DNA of 15,474 nucleotides from Bacillota bacterium. GTDB lineage: Bacteria; Bacillota_A; Clostridia; Tissierellales; Peptoniphilaceae. Positions 6,886-14,656 of the stretch are shown in pieces. Within the stretch, counting starts at the first letter, position 1; each line of letters starts with the position of its first letter. Location: assembly GCA_023418535.1 (NCBI GenBank), contig JAEZZN010000056.1:1-15474 (forward strand), in the 5' to 3' direction. Below the pieces are notes generated by a model. The model ran no database searches. It saw only the letters and a list, made by a program, of their open reading frames with translations, and had not been told where the DNA came from. Made by a program: the position numbers and the translations under genes.

Positions 6886-8114
6886 TTTTCTAATCCTTTA
6901 TTATTTATTACTTCAATTAGTTCTTTTTTATTATATTTTAAATTGAATGTAGTCATATATTTTTCTCTTGCACTCTTTCTTATTTCTAAAATTTCGTTGA
7001 GACTCATGTCCATGATTTTTTCAAATATCTTACTTACTTCCCTTGGATCTGTCTGTGGATCTATCAAGAATCCATTATTGCTATCTATTATTTCTGAAAC
7101 TCCGCCTACATCAGTCGCAATTGAAGGAATACCAAATGAAATTGCTTCCATTAAAGTAACTGGCACTCCCTCATATTCACTATAATTAATAAATACATCA
7201 AATGTATTTATTTTATAATATTCTAGAATTTCTTCATTATTCATTTTTCCTAAAAATTTTATTTTCTTAGTATCACTATCTATCTCATATTTCTTTTTAT
7301 ATGATTCAAATAGTTTTCCACCACCAATATGAATCCACTCTATATTAACATTAGTATTTATAACTGCTTCATGAATTAAATCAATTCTCTTTAATGGATC
7401 TATTCGAGAACATGAGATAACTCTTAAGTAATTTGTCTTTTTATATTCTTGGATTCCACAATCTTTAGTACCTAAATATGAAACTAAAATTTTGTCTTTG
7501 TTAATTCCATAATGTTCATTAATGTACTTTTTACCTTCCTTCGAAATAGATAAAATTAAATCCATTTTATTCAGCATTTGCTTTTGAAAAACTATATAAT
7601 TTGTGTCCCATCTGTACTCATATACATCATATCCATGTCCTCTTGCAATAACAATCGAATTAGGAAATTCTTTATGCAATAAGTATGCAGCACCCATATG
7701 TTTATGCATTCTATATGCGTAAAAAACAATCTCATCTTCTTTTGTAAATTCATTTTCAATTAAAAATTCCTTTATATTAGTTGAATAATTGTCAATTAAC
7801 CCTAAAAATGCGAATATATTTTTCATTAATAATATAAAATTTTTAGTAAATATTTTTTTTCTTTCAATAAATAGTTCTTTATAAAACATAGGATTAAATA
7901 TTACTTTAATTATTTTCTCAAATTTACTAGTATTATTTAACTTTTCATTATAAAGATAGTGAATAACCGATTCGTTAATTATCTGCATACTCTTATTCTC
8001 GTTCATCGGAACTTGTACAGAAACTATTTTATCAAAATCTTTAAATGCTTCTATCTCTGATCTAATAAAATTATCATCAGGAAAAGTATTGGATAATATC
8101 ACTAATTTCTTCAT
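6882..8114 (-). CDS. Glycosyltransferase, GT4 family (GT-B fold)
   Basis: This cytoplasmic enzyme probably transfers a sugar from a nucleotide donor to the lipid-linked repeat unit with retention of configuration. The 410-residue product shows an N-terminal acceptor domain, the ARGHGYD segment at 157-163 and a C-terminal GT4 donor domain beginning with SRIDPLKRI at 236-244. FLGKMNNEEI at 287-296 and the EX7E motif EGVPVTLME at 315-323 follow, then the GIPSIATDVGG stretch at 328-338. A strong GAGGAGG site precedes the ATG, and the gene begins 15 bases after wzx and overlaps wzy by four bases. It is the only ordinary nucleotide-sugar glycosyltransferase visible in the operon portion shown. Donor and acceptor sugars cannot be read from sequence. 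Confidence 0.92.
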   Translation of the reverse strand: MKKLVILSNTFPDDNFIRSEIEAFKDFDKIVSVQVPMNENKSMQIINESVIHYLYNEKLNNTSKFEKIIKVIFNPMFYKELFIERKKIFTKNFILLMKNIFAFLGLIDNYSTNIKEFLIENEFTKEDEIVFYAYRMHKHMGAAYLLHKEFPNSIVIARGHGYDVYEYRWDTNYIVFQKQMLNKMDLILSISKEGKKYINEHYGINKDKILVSYLGTKDCGIQEYKKTNYLRVISCSRIDPLKRIDLIHEAVINTNVNIEWIHIGGGKLFESYKKKYEIDSDTKKIKFLGKMNNEEILEYYKINTFDVFINYSEYEGVPVTLMEAISFGIPSIATDVGGVSEIIDSNNGFLIDPQTDPREVSKIFEKIMDMSLNEILEIRKSAREKYMTTFNLKYNKKELIEVINNKGLEK

Positions 8115-8129
8115 TAATCCTCCTCAATA

Positions 8130-9434
8130 TTAAATATTAAAATACAATATTATAGAAATCACTTGTAATAACATTGATGGTATAAAAAATTGTAACTTTA
8201 ATTTTATATTATGATTTTTATATAATACTACAATTTTAATTAATATACTAATAATTAATGATATTATCAAAGCGATACTTACACCCATCAATCCCATCAT
8301 TTTTATCATAAATATAGTCAAAGCAATATTTATTATACTACTTACTAAAGTTGAATATAAAATAATCTTAGTTTGCTTGTATTTACCAAAAATATTACCG
8401 AGAAAAGTTGAAAAAGCATTCGCAGCCGCTGCTAATACTCCAAATGGAATTATCTGAACTGCTTCTTGGTATTGTTCGCCAATGAAAATATGAACTACAA
8501 TCCTGGTTCCTATTATTATTCCAAAAGATCCTACACTTAATGCTAATAAAAAATATGACATAGAATTAGAAAAAAACTTAGAATCATCACCTGATTCGTT
8601 TCTTGAATATGCTACATCTTGAAAAGCATAGTTAAATGCAGTAGTTACAAAAGCTACAATGTTAGAAAATTTTTGTGATATAGCATAAACACCATTAGCA
8701 GAGAGTCCAATCATATTGTTTACAATCAATTTATTAGAAGAATTTAATGCCCAGTATGAAACGGAGTTTACTGTTAGTGGAATAGAATAATTAAGCATAT
8801 CTTTCATAACATATGAACTATATTTAGAATCTATTATCTTCTTAATAAGCTTTAATCTTATTTCTAAATATATTATTTGAGCAATATTCCCTAGTAAATT
8901 AGAGATTACTAATCCGTATATTCCCATTGAAAATTGGGTAATTAACAATATATTACTTACAGATAAAACTACAGTATTTATTATACCGGATATTGCAAAA
9001 TCAATATTTTGTTGCATTCCTCTTGCAGCAAATTGATATATATAGCTGAAAGAATAAGTAATCACTAATAGATATATGATGATTACATCTTCTTTATTAA
9101 AAATTAAACTAAATAAACCAAAAATAACCGTTGCTGCTATGGTTCCCCATACTATAGCCTTCTTTAGAGATCCAAATATTTTTTTTACATAGTTATCTTC
9201 TCCGGATTCATATAAAAATCTTAGTAAAGCTAGCCATATTTCTAAATATAAAACAGGAAAAATAGCTCCGCTATATGTTGTATATATATCAAATTTTCCC
9301 ATCGTATGTGTTGGTAAATAGTTAGTATATAGCGGAATCATTAAAAATGATACCAATCTAGATAAAACTGTTCCCAATAAGAAAATAAACGATGATTTTA
9401 GAAATTTTTTCATACCTTTTAACTTGTTACTCAC
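8130..9434 (-). CDS. wzx: Lipid-linked oligosaccharide flippase, Wzx type
   Basis: This polytopic membrane protein of the polysaccharide transporter (MOP/MATE) superfamily probably flips undecaprenyl-linked repeat units to the outer face. The 434 residues form about 12-14 hydrophobic helices. The first helix region contains FLLGTVLSRLVSFLMIPLY at 18-36, followed by TNYLPTHTMGKFDIYTT at 37-53, typical of Wzx N-termini. The start is uncertain. An in-frame stop three codons before the GTG at 9434 rules out a longer protein, but no good ribosome binding site sits close to that GTG. An AAAGGA lies 26 bases upstream, separated by a small hairpin (9444-9458). The alternative ATG at 9413 (codon 8) has AAAAGG almost touching it. 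Either start leaves the first helix intact. Confidence 0.88.
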   Translation of the reverse strand: MSNKLKGMKKFLKSSFIFLLGTVLSRLVSFLMIPLYTNYLPTHTMGKFDIYTTYSGAIFPVLYLEIWLALLRFLYESGEDNYVKKIFGSLKKAIVWGTIAATVIFGLFSLIFNKEDVIIIYLLVITYSFSYIYQFAARGMQQNIDFAISGIINTVVLSVSNILLITQFSMGIYGLVISNLLGNIAQIIYLEIRLKLIKKIIDSKYSSYVMKDMLNYSIPLTVNSVSYWALNSSNKLIVNNMIGLSANGVYAISQKFSNIVAFVTTAFNYAFQDVAYSRNESGDDSKFFSNSMSYFLLALSVGSFGIIIGTRIVVHIFIGEQYQEAVQIIPFGVLAAAANAFSTFLGNIFGKYKQTKIILYSTLVSSIINIALTIFMIKMMGLMGVSIALIISLIISILIKIVVLYKNHNIKLKLQFFIPSMLLQVISIILYFNI

Positions 9435-9441
9435 TGTCCAT
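9427..9441 (-). other. Four-codon mini-ORF overlapping the Wzx start
   Basis: On the minus strand ATGGACAGTGAGTAA encodes MDSE and a stop in a frame different from wzx. It overlaps the GTG at 9434 taken as the wzx start. A hairpin AACTATT/AATAGTT at 9444-9458 lies between it and the AAAGGA at 9461-9466. It could couple translation into wzx or be an accident of A+T-rich sequence; no conservation can be checked here. Confidence 0.2.
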
Positions 9442-9510
9442 TAAACTATTAAATAGTTAATCCTTTCAATTATTTTAAACTCAATCTAAAGTCTTATGCA
9501 AATTCTTGCA

Positions 9511-10488
9511 TCATAACTTTTCTACAAAATCAAAATACTTCCCAATTTGATCAGTTGTTTGTGGAGCATCTGGATCAGCTCCATAATTTCCTTCAATACA
9601 CACAGGGTTTCCATTTTCATCAATAGATATGTCCCACCCTACATATCTAACATCTGGAACTACCATAGCTAAATTTAAAGAATACTTTACTATTTTATCC
9701 CAGTTTTTGAATTTATAACCTACAATTTGCATATTTGAATCAGGATGATTTATATAATTATTAAAATCTTTATCGATTGCAACGGTACAAACCACTCCTG
9801 TTTCTACATCAACTTTTGCAGCTACTCCTTGATTGTGGAAATTATCTGTTACTTTACCTTTTCTTCCAATTCTAATTACTGCACTCATTAAATTAGGCTT
9901 TTTATTCTTATCAATAAATGTTGTCATTCTTAATGTATTAACTGATGTATCATTAAATTTTTCCAAATCAGAATACTGAACTAAGACAGATTCTATTAAA
10001 GCATCTTGTTTTATAAAATCATCAAAATATTTTTTTGTATTACCAGATAATATTTCATAAGAATTTAAAATATTAATTCCTATTCCAAAAAAACCACCAC
10101 TTGGTTTAACAATTATTTTTTTATTTTCTTTAAGAAATTTACTAAATTCTTCATAAGTAGATTCTTTGACATCCAACCAGTTTCTATTTAAATATTCATC
10201 AAAGGTTTTATTAAATAGAGATTTTTTATCAAACAATTCTCTTTTTTCAATGTTATTCGCTTTATCCATTATCATATGAAGCTTTTGATATTCTATAAAT
10301 GTTTCTCTACTTAAAGCATTTCTATCATAAAATTTATATTGAATATAGTCTATTAAATATACCCCTCTAACTGCTCTATTGAAGAGAAAATCAATATATA
10401 ATCTAAATATTTGAAAAGGAGAATAAGGTCTATTTGATGACTTTAACAACATATCCTTAAATTCCTTATACCTATCTACTAAAATCAT
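9511..10488 (-). CDS. Sugar-transfer associated ATP-grasp protein (first copy)
   Basis: A 325-residue member of the ATP-grasp family found in polysaccharide loci, probably an ATP-dependent carboxylate-amine ligase. The ATP-binding core is visible: IIVKPSGGFFGIGI at 125-138 with Lys128, the Gln-containing VLVQYSDL at 168-175, NTLRMTTF at 184-191, DNFHNQG at 215-221 and the metal-binding end GWDISIDENG at 284-293 with CIEGNYGADPD at 297-307 (Asp286, Glu299, Asn301). Family knowledge suggests an acyl-phosphate intermediate and amide formation, but the substrates are not established. TTGGAGT precedes the ATG. It follows the opine dehydrogenase gene by 23 bases and precedes wzx by 76, the widest gap in the operon. 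A related but clearly divergent protein lies at 11598-12689, on the other side of the dehydrogenase gene. Confidence 0.85.
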   Translation of the reverse strand: MILVDRYKEFKDMLLKSSNRPYSPFQIFRLYIDFLFNRAVRGVYLIDYIQYKFYDRNALSRETFIEYQKLHMIMDKANNIEKRELFDKKSLFNKTFDEYLNRNWLDVKESTYEEFSKFLKENKKIIVKPSGGFFGIGINILNSYEILSGNTKKYFDDFIKQDALIESVLVQYSDLEKFNDTSVNTLRMTTFIDKNKKPNLMSAVIRIGRKGKVTDNFHNQGVAAKVDVETGVVCTVAIDKDFNNYINHPDSNMQIVGYKFKNWDKIVKYSLNLAMVVPDVRYVGWDISIDENGNPVCIEGNYGADPDAPQTTDQIGKYFDFVEKL

Positions 10489-10511
10489 TTTTACTCCAAC
10501 TTAATAATAAA

Positions 10512-11582
10512 TTATTTTAAATCATTAATAATCTTGTCAATATTTTCTTGACCTAATGAATTAATTGTTCTTCCTTCAGCTCTTAAATCTCTTCCTAAAG
10601 CTGCTATTGCTATTTCAATTAATGAAGTTGCTATTGGTGTAGGTATATTTAATGATTTACCTAAAGATTCTAACATAACTAAACCTTGTGGAACATCTTC
10701 ACTAATATATCTAGAATCAACAGTAGTTGGTCCCTTAGCTCTTGTTGGCATCATTGCATAGTTCATAAAGCTTTCTTTTGCATCAAGACTGTCATCTAAT
10801 GTATTTCTGAATTTTGCCATTTCTATATAAGAAATTCTCTCAAAACCTAAACTTTCAATAATATCCATTTTTTCTGAATCCAAAGCTTCTAATATTTTCC
10901 AAACAGAATCTGTAAATACTTCGTGATACATTACATAATCACCATTTGTTTTTTCTATTCTTGGAATACTCATAATTGCTCCTACCGTGTGAACAATTAA
11001 GTTTGGATTGTGTAAAGCAGCTTCAACTACTGAACTATAATATTCAAATGGTATATCTAAATGTGATAAAACCTCTTTAACTTCTTCTTTTTTTGATGAT
11101 GGATATACTCCTAATGGATTACGTACATTTCTAAATCCAACTTTTATTAATCCCGGTTCCATAATTCTACAATCAATAAAAGAACTTGTAGCTTCAACAA
11201 CAGTTAAATTTTTATTACCAGCATGTTTTAAAACATAAGCTGTAGACAAATATCCTGGATTAATTAATAATATTTGATCCTCATTTATATATGGAAGTAA
11301 TCTTTTTATAACATGTTCATGGTATTTTGTCTGTATTATTACCATCACAACCTTAGAATCTTTTACTTTTGATAAATCTCTTGTAACACAACTGATATTT
11401 GATTTTTTTAATTCTCCGAAATCATTTAATGTCATTTCCCCATTATTTTCCAATAAATAATTAAAATTATCATCATGCATAGCATTTGACGTTTTAATTA
11501 AAGTTACATCATGACCTTTATATGATAAATCTGTTGCAATTGCTGTTCCTGCATTACCAGCTCCAACTATAGAAATTTTCAT
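10512..11582 (-). CDS. Octopine/opine dehydrogenase family protein
   Basis: Members of this family reductively condense the amino group of an amino acid with an alpha-keto acid such as pyruvate, using NAD(P)H, to give N-(1-carboxyalkyl) amino acids. The 356-residue product starts with a Rossmann motif GAGNAGTAIA at 7-16 and has VMVIIQTKYHE at 79-89 lining the cofactor site. The C-terminal dehydrogenase domain opens with HNPNLIVHTVGAIM at 191-204, where His198 is the likely catalytic histidine, followed by YHEVFTDSVWKILEALDSEK at 219-238. AAGGAG precedes the ATG. The gene sits 15 bases after one ATP-grasp gene and 23 before another, so its product may be the substrate of one of them. N-(1-carboxyethyl) amino acids are known constituents of some bacterial polysaccharides, such as Providencia O-antigens. 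A related ketopantoate-reductase-like dehydrogenase is the main alternative. Confidence 0.85.
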   Translation of the reverse strand: MKISIVGAGNAGTAIATDLSYKGHDVTLIKTSNAMHDDNFNYLLENNGEMTLNDFGELKKSNISCVTRDLSKVKDSKVVMVIIQTKYHEHVIKRLLPYINEDQILLINPGYLSTAYVLKHAGNKNLTVVEATSSFIDCRIMEPGLIKVGFRNVRNPLGVYPSSKKEEVKEVLSHLDIPFEYYSSVVEAALHNPNLIVHTVGAIMSIPRIEKTNGDYVMYHEVFTDSVWKILEALDSEKMDIIESLGFERISYIEMAKFRNTLDDSLDAKESFMNYAMMPTRAKGPTTVDSRYISEDVPQGLVMLESLGKSLNIPTPIATSLIEIAIAALGRDLRAEGRTINSLGQENIDKIINDLK

Positions 11583-11597
11583 ATTATCTCCTTATTT

Positions 11598-12689
11598 TTA
11601 GTTTTGTGCATATTTATATTTTTTTTCTATAAATACGTCTTCTAGAACTCTTTCTGTCAATTCTCCGAATGTAGGTCCAACTGTCATTTGGTTTTGGCCT
11701 GGACAAGAATTAAATTCAATAAATATAGGTGTTCCTTTTTTATCTATACTAAAATCCCATCCTATTATTTTAAAATGTGCTTGCTTTTTGTGAGCTTTTT
11801 TAATTTCTCTCACAAGTTCATCATATGATGGAATTTGAATATTTTCAAATTTTATTCCTCTAGAGTTTTGGTCAACCCACTCAGACTTTCTATTCACACC
11901 TAATTTATTTAATTTACCATCATTTTTTATTGGAATAGCAAAACCTCCAGCACCAATATTATCAACTTTTGCATTTTCAGCTCCAACCCTTAATATTGAA
12001 GATAAAATATGAACTTCATCTTCAAATAAAAAAGAAATCACTCTTATAGTGTTTAGAGAAGAAGGGTTCAACTTTGATAAAATTTCACTTTGTTTCACAG
12101 ATTCTTGACATATATAATTAGCTTTTAAATCATTTAAAGCATTAGATAAATCTGTAGCATTAAATTTCTCTGGTTCAAAAAATTTAATTAATCTACCTTC
12201 CCCACTATCAATAGATGGTTTAATTAAAAATTCATCATTTTCTTTTAGACATAACTCAATAAACTCTTCTCTTGATATTATATTCATTTCACTATCATAA
12301 AACACATTTGCAATATTTTTAGCTATTGTTCTTGGTCTATGCAAATCAGGGAAATATATGTCGTGTAAGCATTTATCTTCACCTAGTCTTCTGAATTTTT
12401 GGTTACTATAATATGGAATAATTTTTCCAAACCACAAATCATCTGGTATATATCTAGGGTTTACTTTTTGTTCTCTATCACAAAAAATTTTATACCAGTA
12501 TTTTTTTGGTTTTAAATTATACTTTTTCCAATATGGGACTACTATATTACTATATTCTTGACCTATATCATATCCACCATTCATTCTCTTTAATCTAATT
12601 TTTGCATTTTTTCTATATTTATGCATTCTATATAAAGATTCTAATGAGATATTAAAATCATCAAGTCTTTTTCTTATGCCACTTCTCAT
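11598..12689 (-). CDS. Sugar-transfer associated ATP-grasp protein (second copy)
   Basis: A 363-residue relative of the protein at 9511-10488, with the same order of ATP-grasp landmarks: FLIKPSIDSGEGRLI at 154-168 (Lys157), ICQESV at 193-198, LNTIRVISF at 212-220, VDNIGAGGFAIPI at 242-254, and the metal-binding end IIGWDFSIDKKGTPIFIEFN at 308-327 (Asp312, Glu325, Asn327), followed by SCPGQNQ. The N-terminal 150 residues are basic and unlike those of the other copy, so the acceptor probably differs. The probable activity is ATP-dependent amide or ester ligation on a glycan precursor; this is inferred. The start codon shares one base with the stop of the upstream CarB-like gene (TAATG), with AAAGGA upstream, so the two are translationally coupled. 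Confidence 0.85.
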   Translation of the reverse strand: MRSGIRKRLDDFNISLESLYRMHKYRKNAKIRLKRMNGGYDIGQEYSNIVVPYWKKYNLKPKKYWYKIFCDREQKVNPRYIPDDLWFGKIIPYYSNQKFRRLGEDKCLHDIYFPDLHRPRTIAKNIANVFYDSEMNIISREEFIELCLKENDEFLIKPSIDSGEGRLIKFFEPEKFNATDLSNALNDLKANYICQESVKQSEILSKLNPSSLNTIRVISFLFEDEVHILSSILRVGAENAKVDNIGAGGFAIPIKNDGKLNKLGVNRKSEWVDQNSRGIKFENIQIPSYDELVREIKKAHKKQAHFKIIGWDFSIDKKGTPIFIEFNSCPGQNQMTVGPTFGELTERVLEDVFIEKKYKYAQN

Positions 12690-13666
12690 TATATTTCCTT
12701 TATCATTATTTCATTATATTTCATCATATAAATGTTTTCTTTGTAATTTCCAATATTTACTGAATTTTTTTGACCTTTTAAATTATTAATAATTAATTTC
12801 ATATGATTAACACCAGCTTCATAAGCATGAGGATATCCACCACCAAATCTTGGATTTACTTCAGATATATAATACTCCCCATCTATATCAAATATATCTA
12901 TATCTATTTGACCTTTAAACCCAAATTCTTTTACAAATTTTTTAACCAAGTCAAATAATTTTTCATCTTTAAATGATACTGCTTTATCTGTTTCTCCAGC
13001 TCTCATTAAAATCTTTTTCTTTGTAAATATAGATACTATTTCATTAGATATTAAGTCAATATAGACATCTGCACCAATTTCTTGACCATTCATCAATTCT
13101 TGGATCATAAATCCATCTTGTTTTTCAAATAAAAATTCTAAAGTATCTAAATCATCAACTTTACTGATATTAATAGAAGCACTTCCTTTAACAGGCTTTA
13201 CAAAAACTGGAAAATCTATTTCTTTATTTTCATAATCAGTTTTAAACTTATTCAAATCAATATATGATTTTGGAGTTTTATAATTATGTTCTTTTAGCCA
13301 ATTATACATTTCTAATTTATCAAGAGCTATTTCATTGACTTCGAAAGATGATCCTATTATTTTAACTCCCATACTATCAAATTTCTCTTTTTGTTTGCTA
13401 ATAACACTAAGTTCTGGATCAATTAATGACAGTATCGCATTAATTTTTTCTTTTTTACAAATTTCAAAAATTTTATCCAAATAACCATTTTCATTAATCT
13501 TAGGTACCACATAATGTTTATCAGCTAAATATGTAGCTGGAGCCAGTTCACTAGCATCAGTAACTACAATATTTCCTAGCTTCTCACCATCAATATTCAT
13601 GTTTTCCATGAAATATTCAACTATTTTATTTCTTGTTCCTACGCTTAATAATAAAATATTAATCAT
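12689..13666 (-). CDS. ATP-grasp ligase, carbamoyl-phosphate-synthase-large-subunit/PylC-like
   Basis: A single-unit ATP-grasp ligase of 325 residues, far too short for a true carbamoyl phosphate synthase. It has an N-terminal Rossmann-like domain starting LLLSVGTRNKIVEYF at 5-19, with DASELAPATYLADK at 37-50. The ATP-grasp domain shows PVFVKPVKGSAS at 153-164 (Lys157), FMIQELMNGQEIGADVY at 186-202 and the metal-binding SEVNPRFGGGYPHA at 268-281. Genes of this type are common beside sugar transferases in capsule loci. The likely reaction joins an amino acid to an amine or amino-sugar through an acyl phosphate, by analogy with PylC, which ligates lysine to methylornithine. The substrate here is unknown. 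AGAAGG precedes the ATG; the gene lies 35 bases after the PLP enzyme gene and overlaps the next gene by one base. Confidence 0.87.
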   Translation of the reverse strand: MINILLLSVGTRNKIVEYFMENMNIDGEKLGNIVVTDASELAPATYLADKHYVVPKINENGYLDKIFEICKKEKINAILSLIDPELSVISKQKEKFDSMGVKIIGSSFEVNEIALDKLEMYNWLKEHNYKTPKSYIDLNKFKTDYENKEIDFPVFVKPVKGSASINISKVDDLDTLEFLFEKQDGFMIQELMNGQEIGADVYIDLISNEIVSIFTKKKILMRAGETDKAVSFKDEKLFDLVKKFVKEFGFKGQIDIDIFDIDGEYYISEVNPRFGGGYPHAYEAGVNHMKLIINNLKGQKNSVNIGNYKENIYMMKYNEIMIKEI

Positions 13667-13701
13667 TTATACCTTCTTATATCAATCTCTTTATTCAATT
13701 C

Positions 13702-14655
13702 TTAATTACTAATTTTCAAATCTCGTATTATTTTATTTTCATTTTCTAAAAAATCAAAAAATAAGGGAGTACCCCCAGTGTGGATGAATAGTATATTTTT
13801 ATTATTAATTTCATTTTTTGAGATATATTTAAACATACCAGTCATAGCTTTTCCTGTATATGTTGGATCTAATGGTAATCCTTCTTTAAATAGCATATTT
13901 CTTATTGTTTCCACAATATCATCATTATATAATCCATAACCACCGACAATATAGTCATCTAAGAAATATGTGTATTCATTTATTTTTTCTTCACTTGCTT
14001 TAATATTATTTTCTTCAAGATAGTCTCTTATACTATCAATTATAACTTCTTTACCTCGATTAGCATTTCTTGCTATACTTATCCCTATAATTTTTTTATT
14101 ATTATCTTTATTAGTTAATTGTCCACATACTAATCCCGCATGTGTAGTTCCTGTTCCTGATGCTAAAAAAATATAATCAAAAACAATACTATTTTCTTTT
14201 TCATATTCTAAAATTTCTTTATAACAATCTACATATGCACTTGTGCCTATATTGCCATGACCTCCACCTTGTATAAAGTAAGGTGTATGTCCTTGATTTT
14301 TTAATCTTTCTAAAGTATCATCAATTGTTTTACTAACTTCATTTACAGGTACTATAATAATTTCCGCATTAAATTTTTTCATCATTAATGAATTATAGGT
14401 ATCTTTATATACCTCTTCCGGACTAATTATAATACATTTTTTATTGAACTTTCGACATAAATTAGCTACTACTCTTGCATGATTTGAGGAAGAACTACCA
14501 TATGTTACGACATAATCATACTCATCACCAATATGTTCAAAAAACTTAAATGCCTTTCTAACTTTATTTCCACCAAAAGAAAAAGGTATTAAGTCTTCTC
14601 TCTTTATATATATATTATTTTTTTCTGAGTCTATTTTTTGTATAATTGTATTCAT
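13702..14655 (-). CDS. Fold-type II PLP enzyme, ACC deaminase / D-cysteine desulfhydrase family
   Basis: A 317-residue PLP enzyme of the tryptophan-synthase-beta fold. Lys31 in FGGNKVRK (27-34) is the likely Schiff-base lysine, SSSSNHAR at 54-61 is the substrate-carboxylate loop, SGTGTTHAG at 166-174 binds the cofactor phosphate, and DPTYTGKA (263-270) and HTGGTPLFF (292-300) close the site. In true ACC deaminase the residues equivalent to Thr267 and Thr293 are Glu295 and Leu322 (Pseudomonas numbering), so ring-opening of ACC is unlikely. D-cysteine desulfhydrase-like elimination, beta-replacement or racemisation of an amino acid is more likely. Within this operon it may supply an unusual amino acid for the ATP-grasp ligases. 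The ribosome binding site is weak and the gene begins one base after the acetyltransferase stop, suggesting translational coupling. Confidence 0.85.
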   Translation of the reverse strand: MNTIIQKIDSEKNNIYIKREDLIPFSFGGNKVRKAFKFFEHIGDEYDYVVTYGSSSSNHARVVANLCRKFNKKCIIISPEEVYKDTYNSLMMKKFNAEIIIVPVNEVSKTIDDTLERLKNQGHTPYFIQGGGHGNIGTSAYVDCYKEILEYEKENSIVFDYIFLASGTGTTHAGLVCGQLTNKDNNKKIIGISIARNANRGKEVIIDSIRDYLEENNIKASEEKINEYTYFLDDYIVGGYGLYNDDIVETIRNMLFKEGLPLDPTYTGKAMTGMFKYISKNEINNKNILFIHTGGTPLFFDFLENENKIIRDLKISN

Positions 14656-14656
14656 T

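Noticed and set aside
5067..7185. Short plus-strand open frames within galE, wzy and the glycosyltransferase gene (5067-5276, 6386-6616, 6943-7185).
   Set aside because: All are antisense shadows of genes with complete family motifs and show no independent coding evidence.
9496..9511. ATGCAA/TTGCAT hairpin just after the first ATP-grasp stop codon as a terminator inside the operon.
   Set aside because: Only six weak pairs and no U run follow on the minus strand.
12689..13666. Carbamoyl phosphate synthase large subunit.
   Set aside because: At 325 residues it has only one ATP-grasp unit and no second synthetase half or allosteric domain; the context is a glycan operon.
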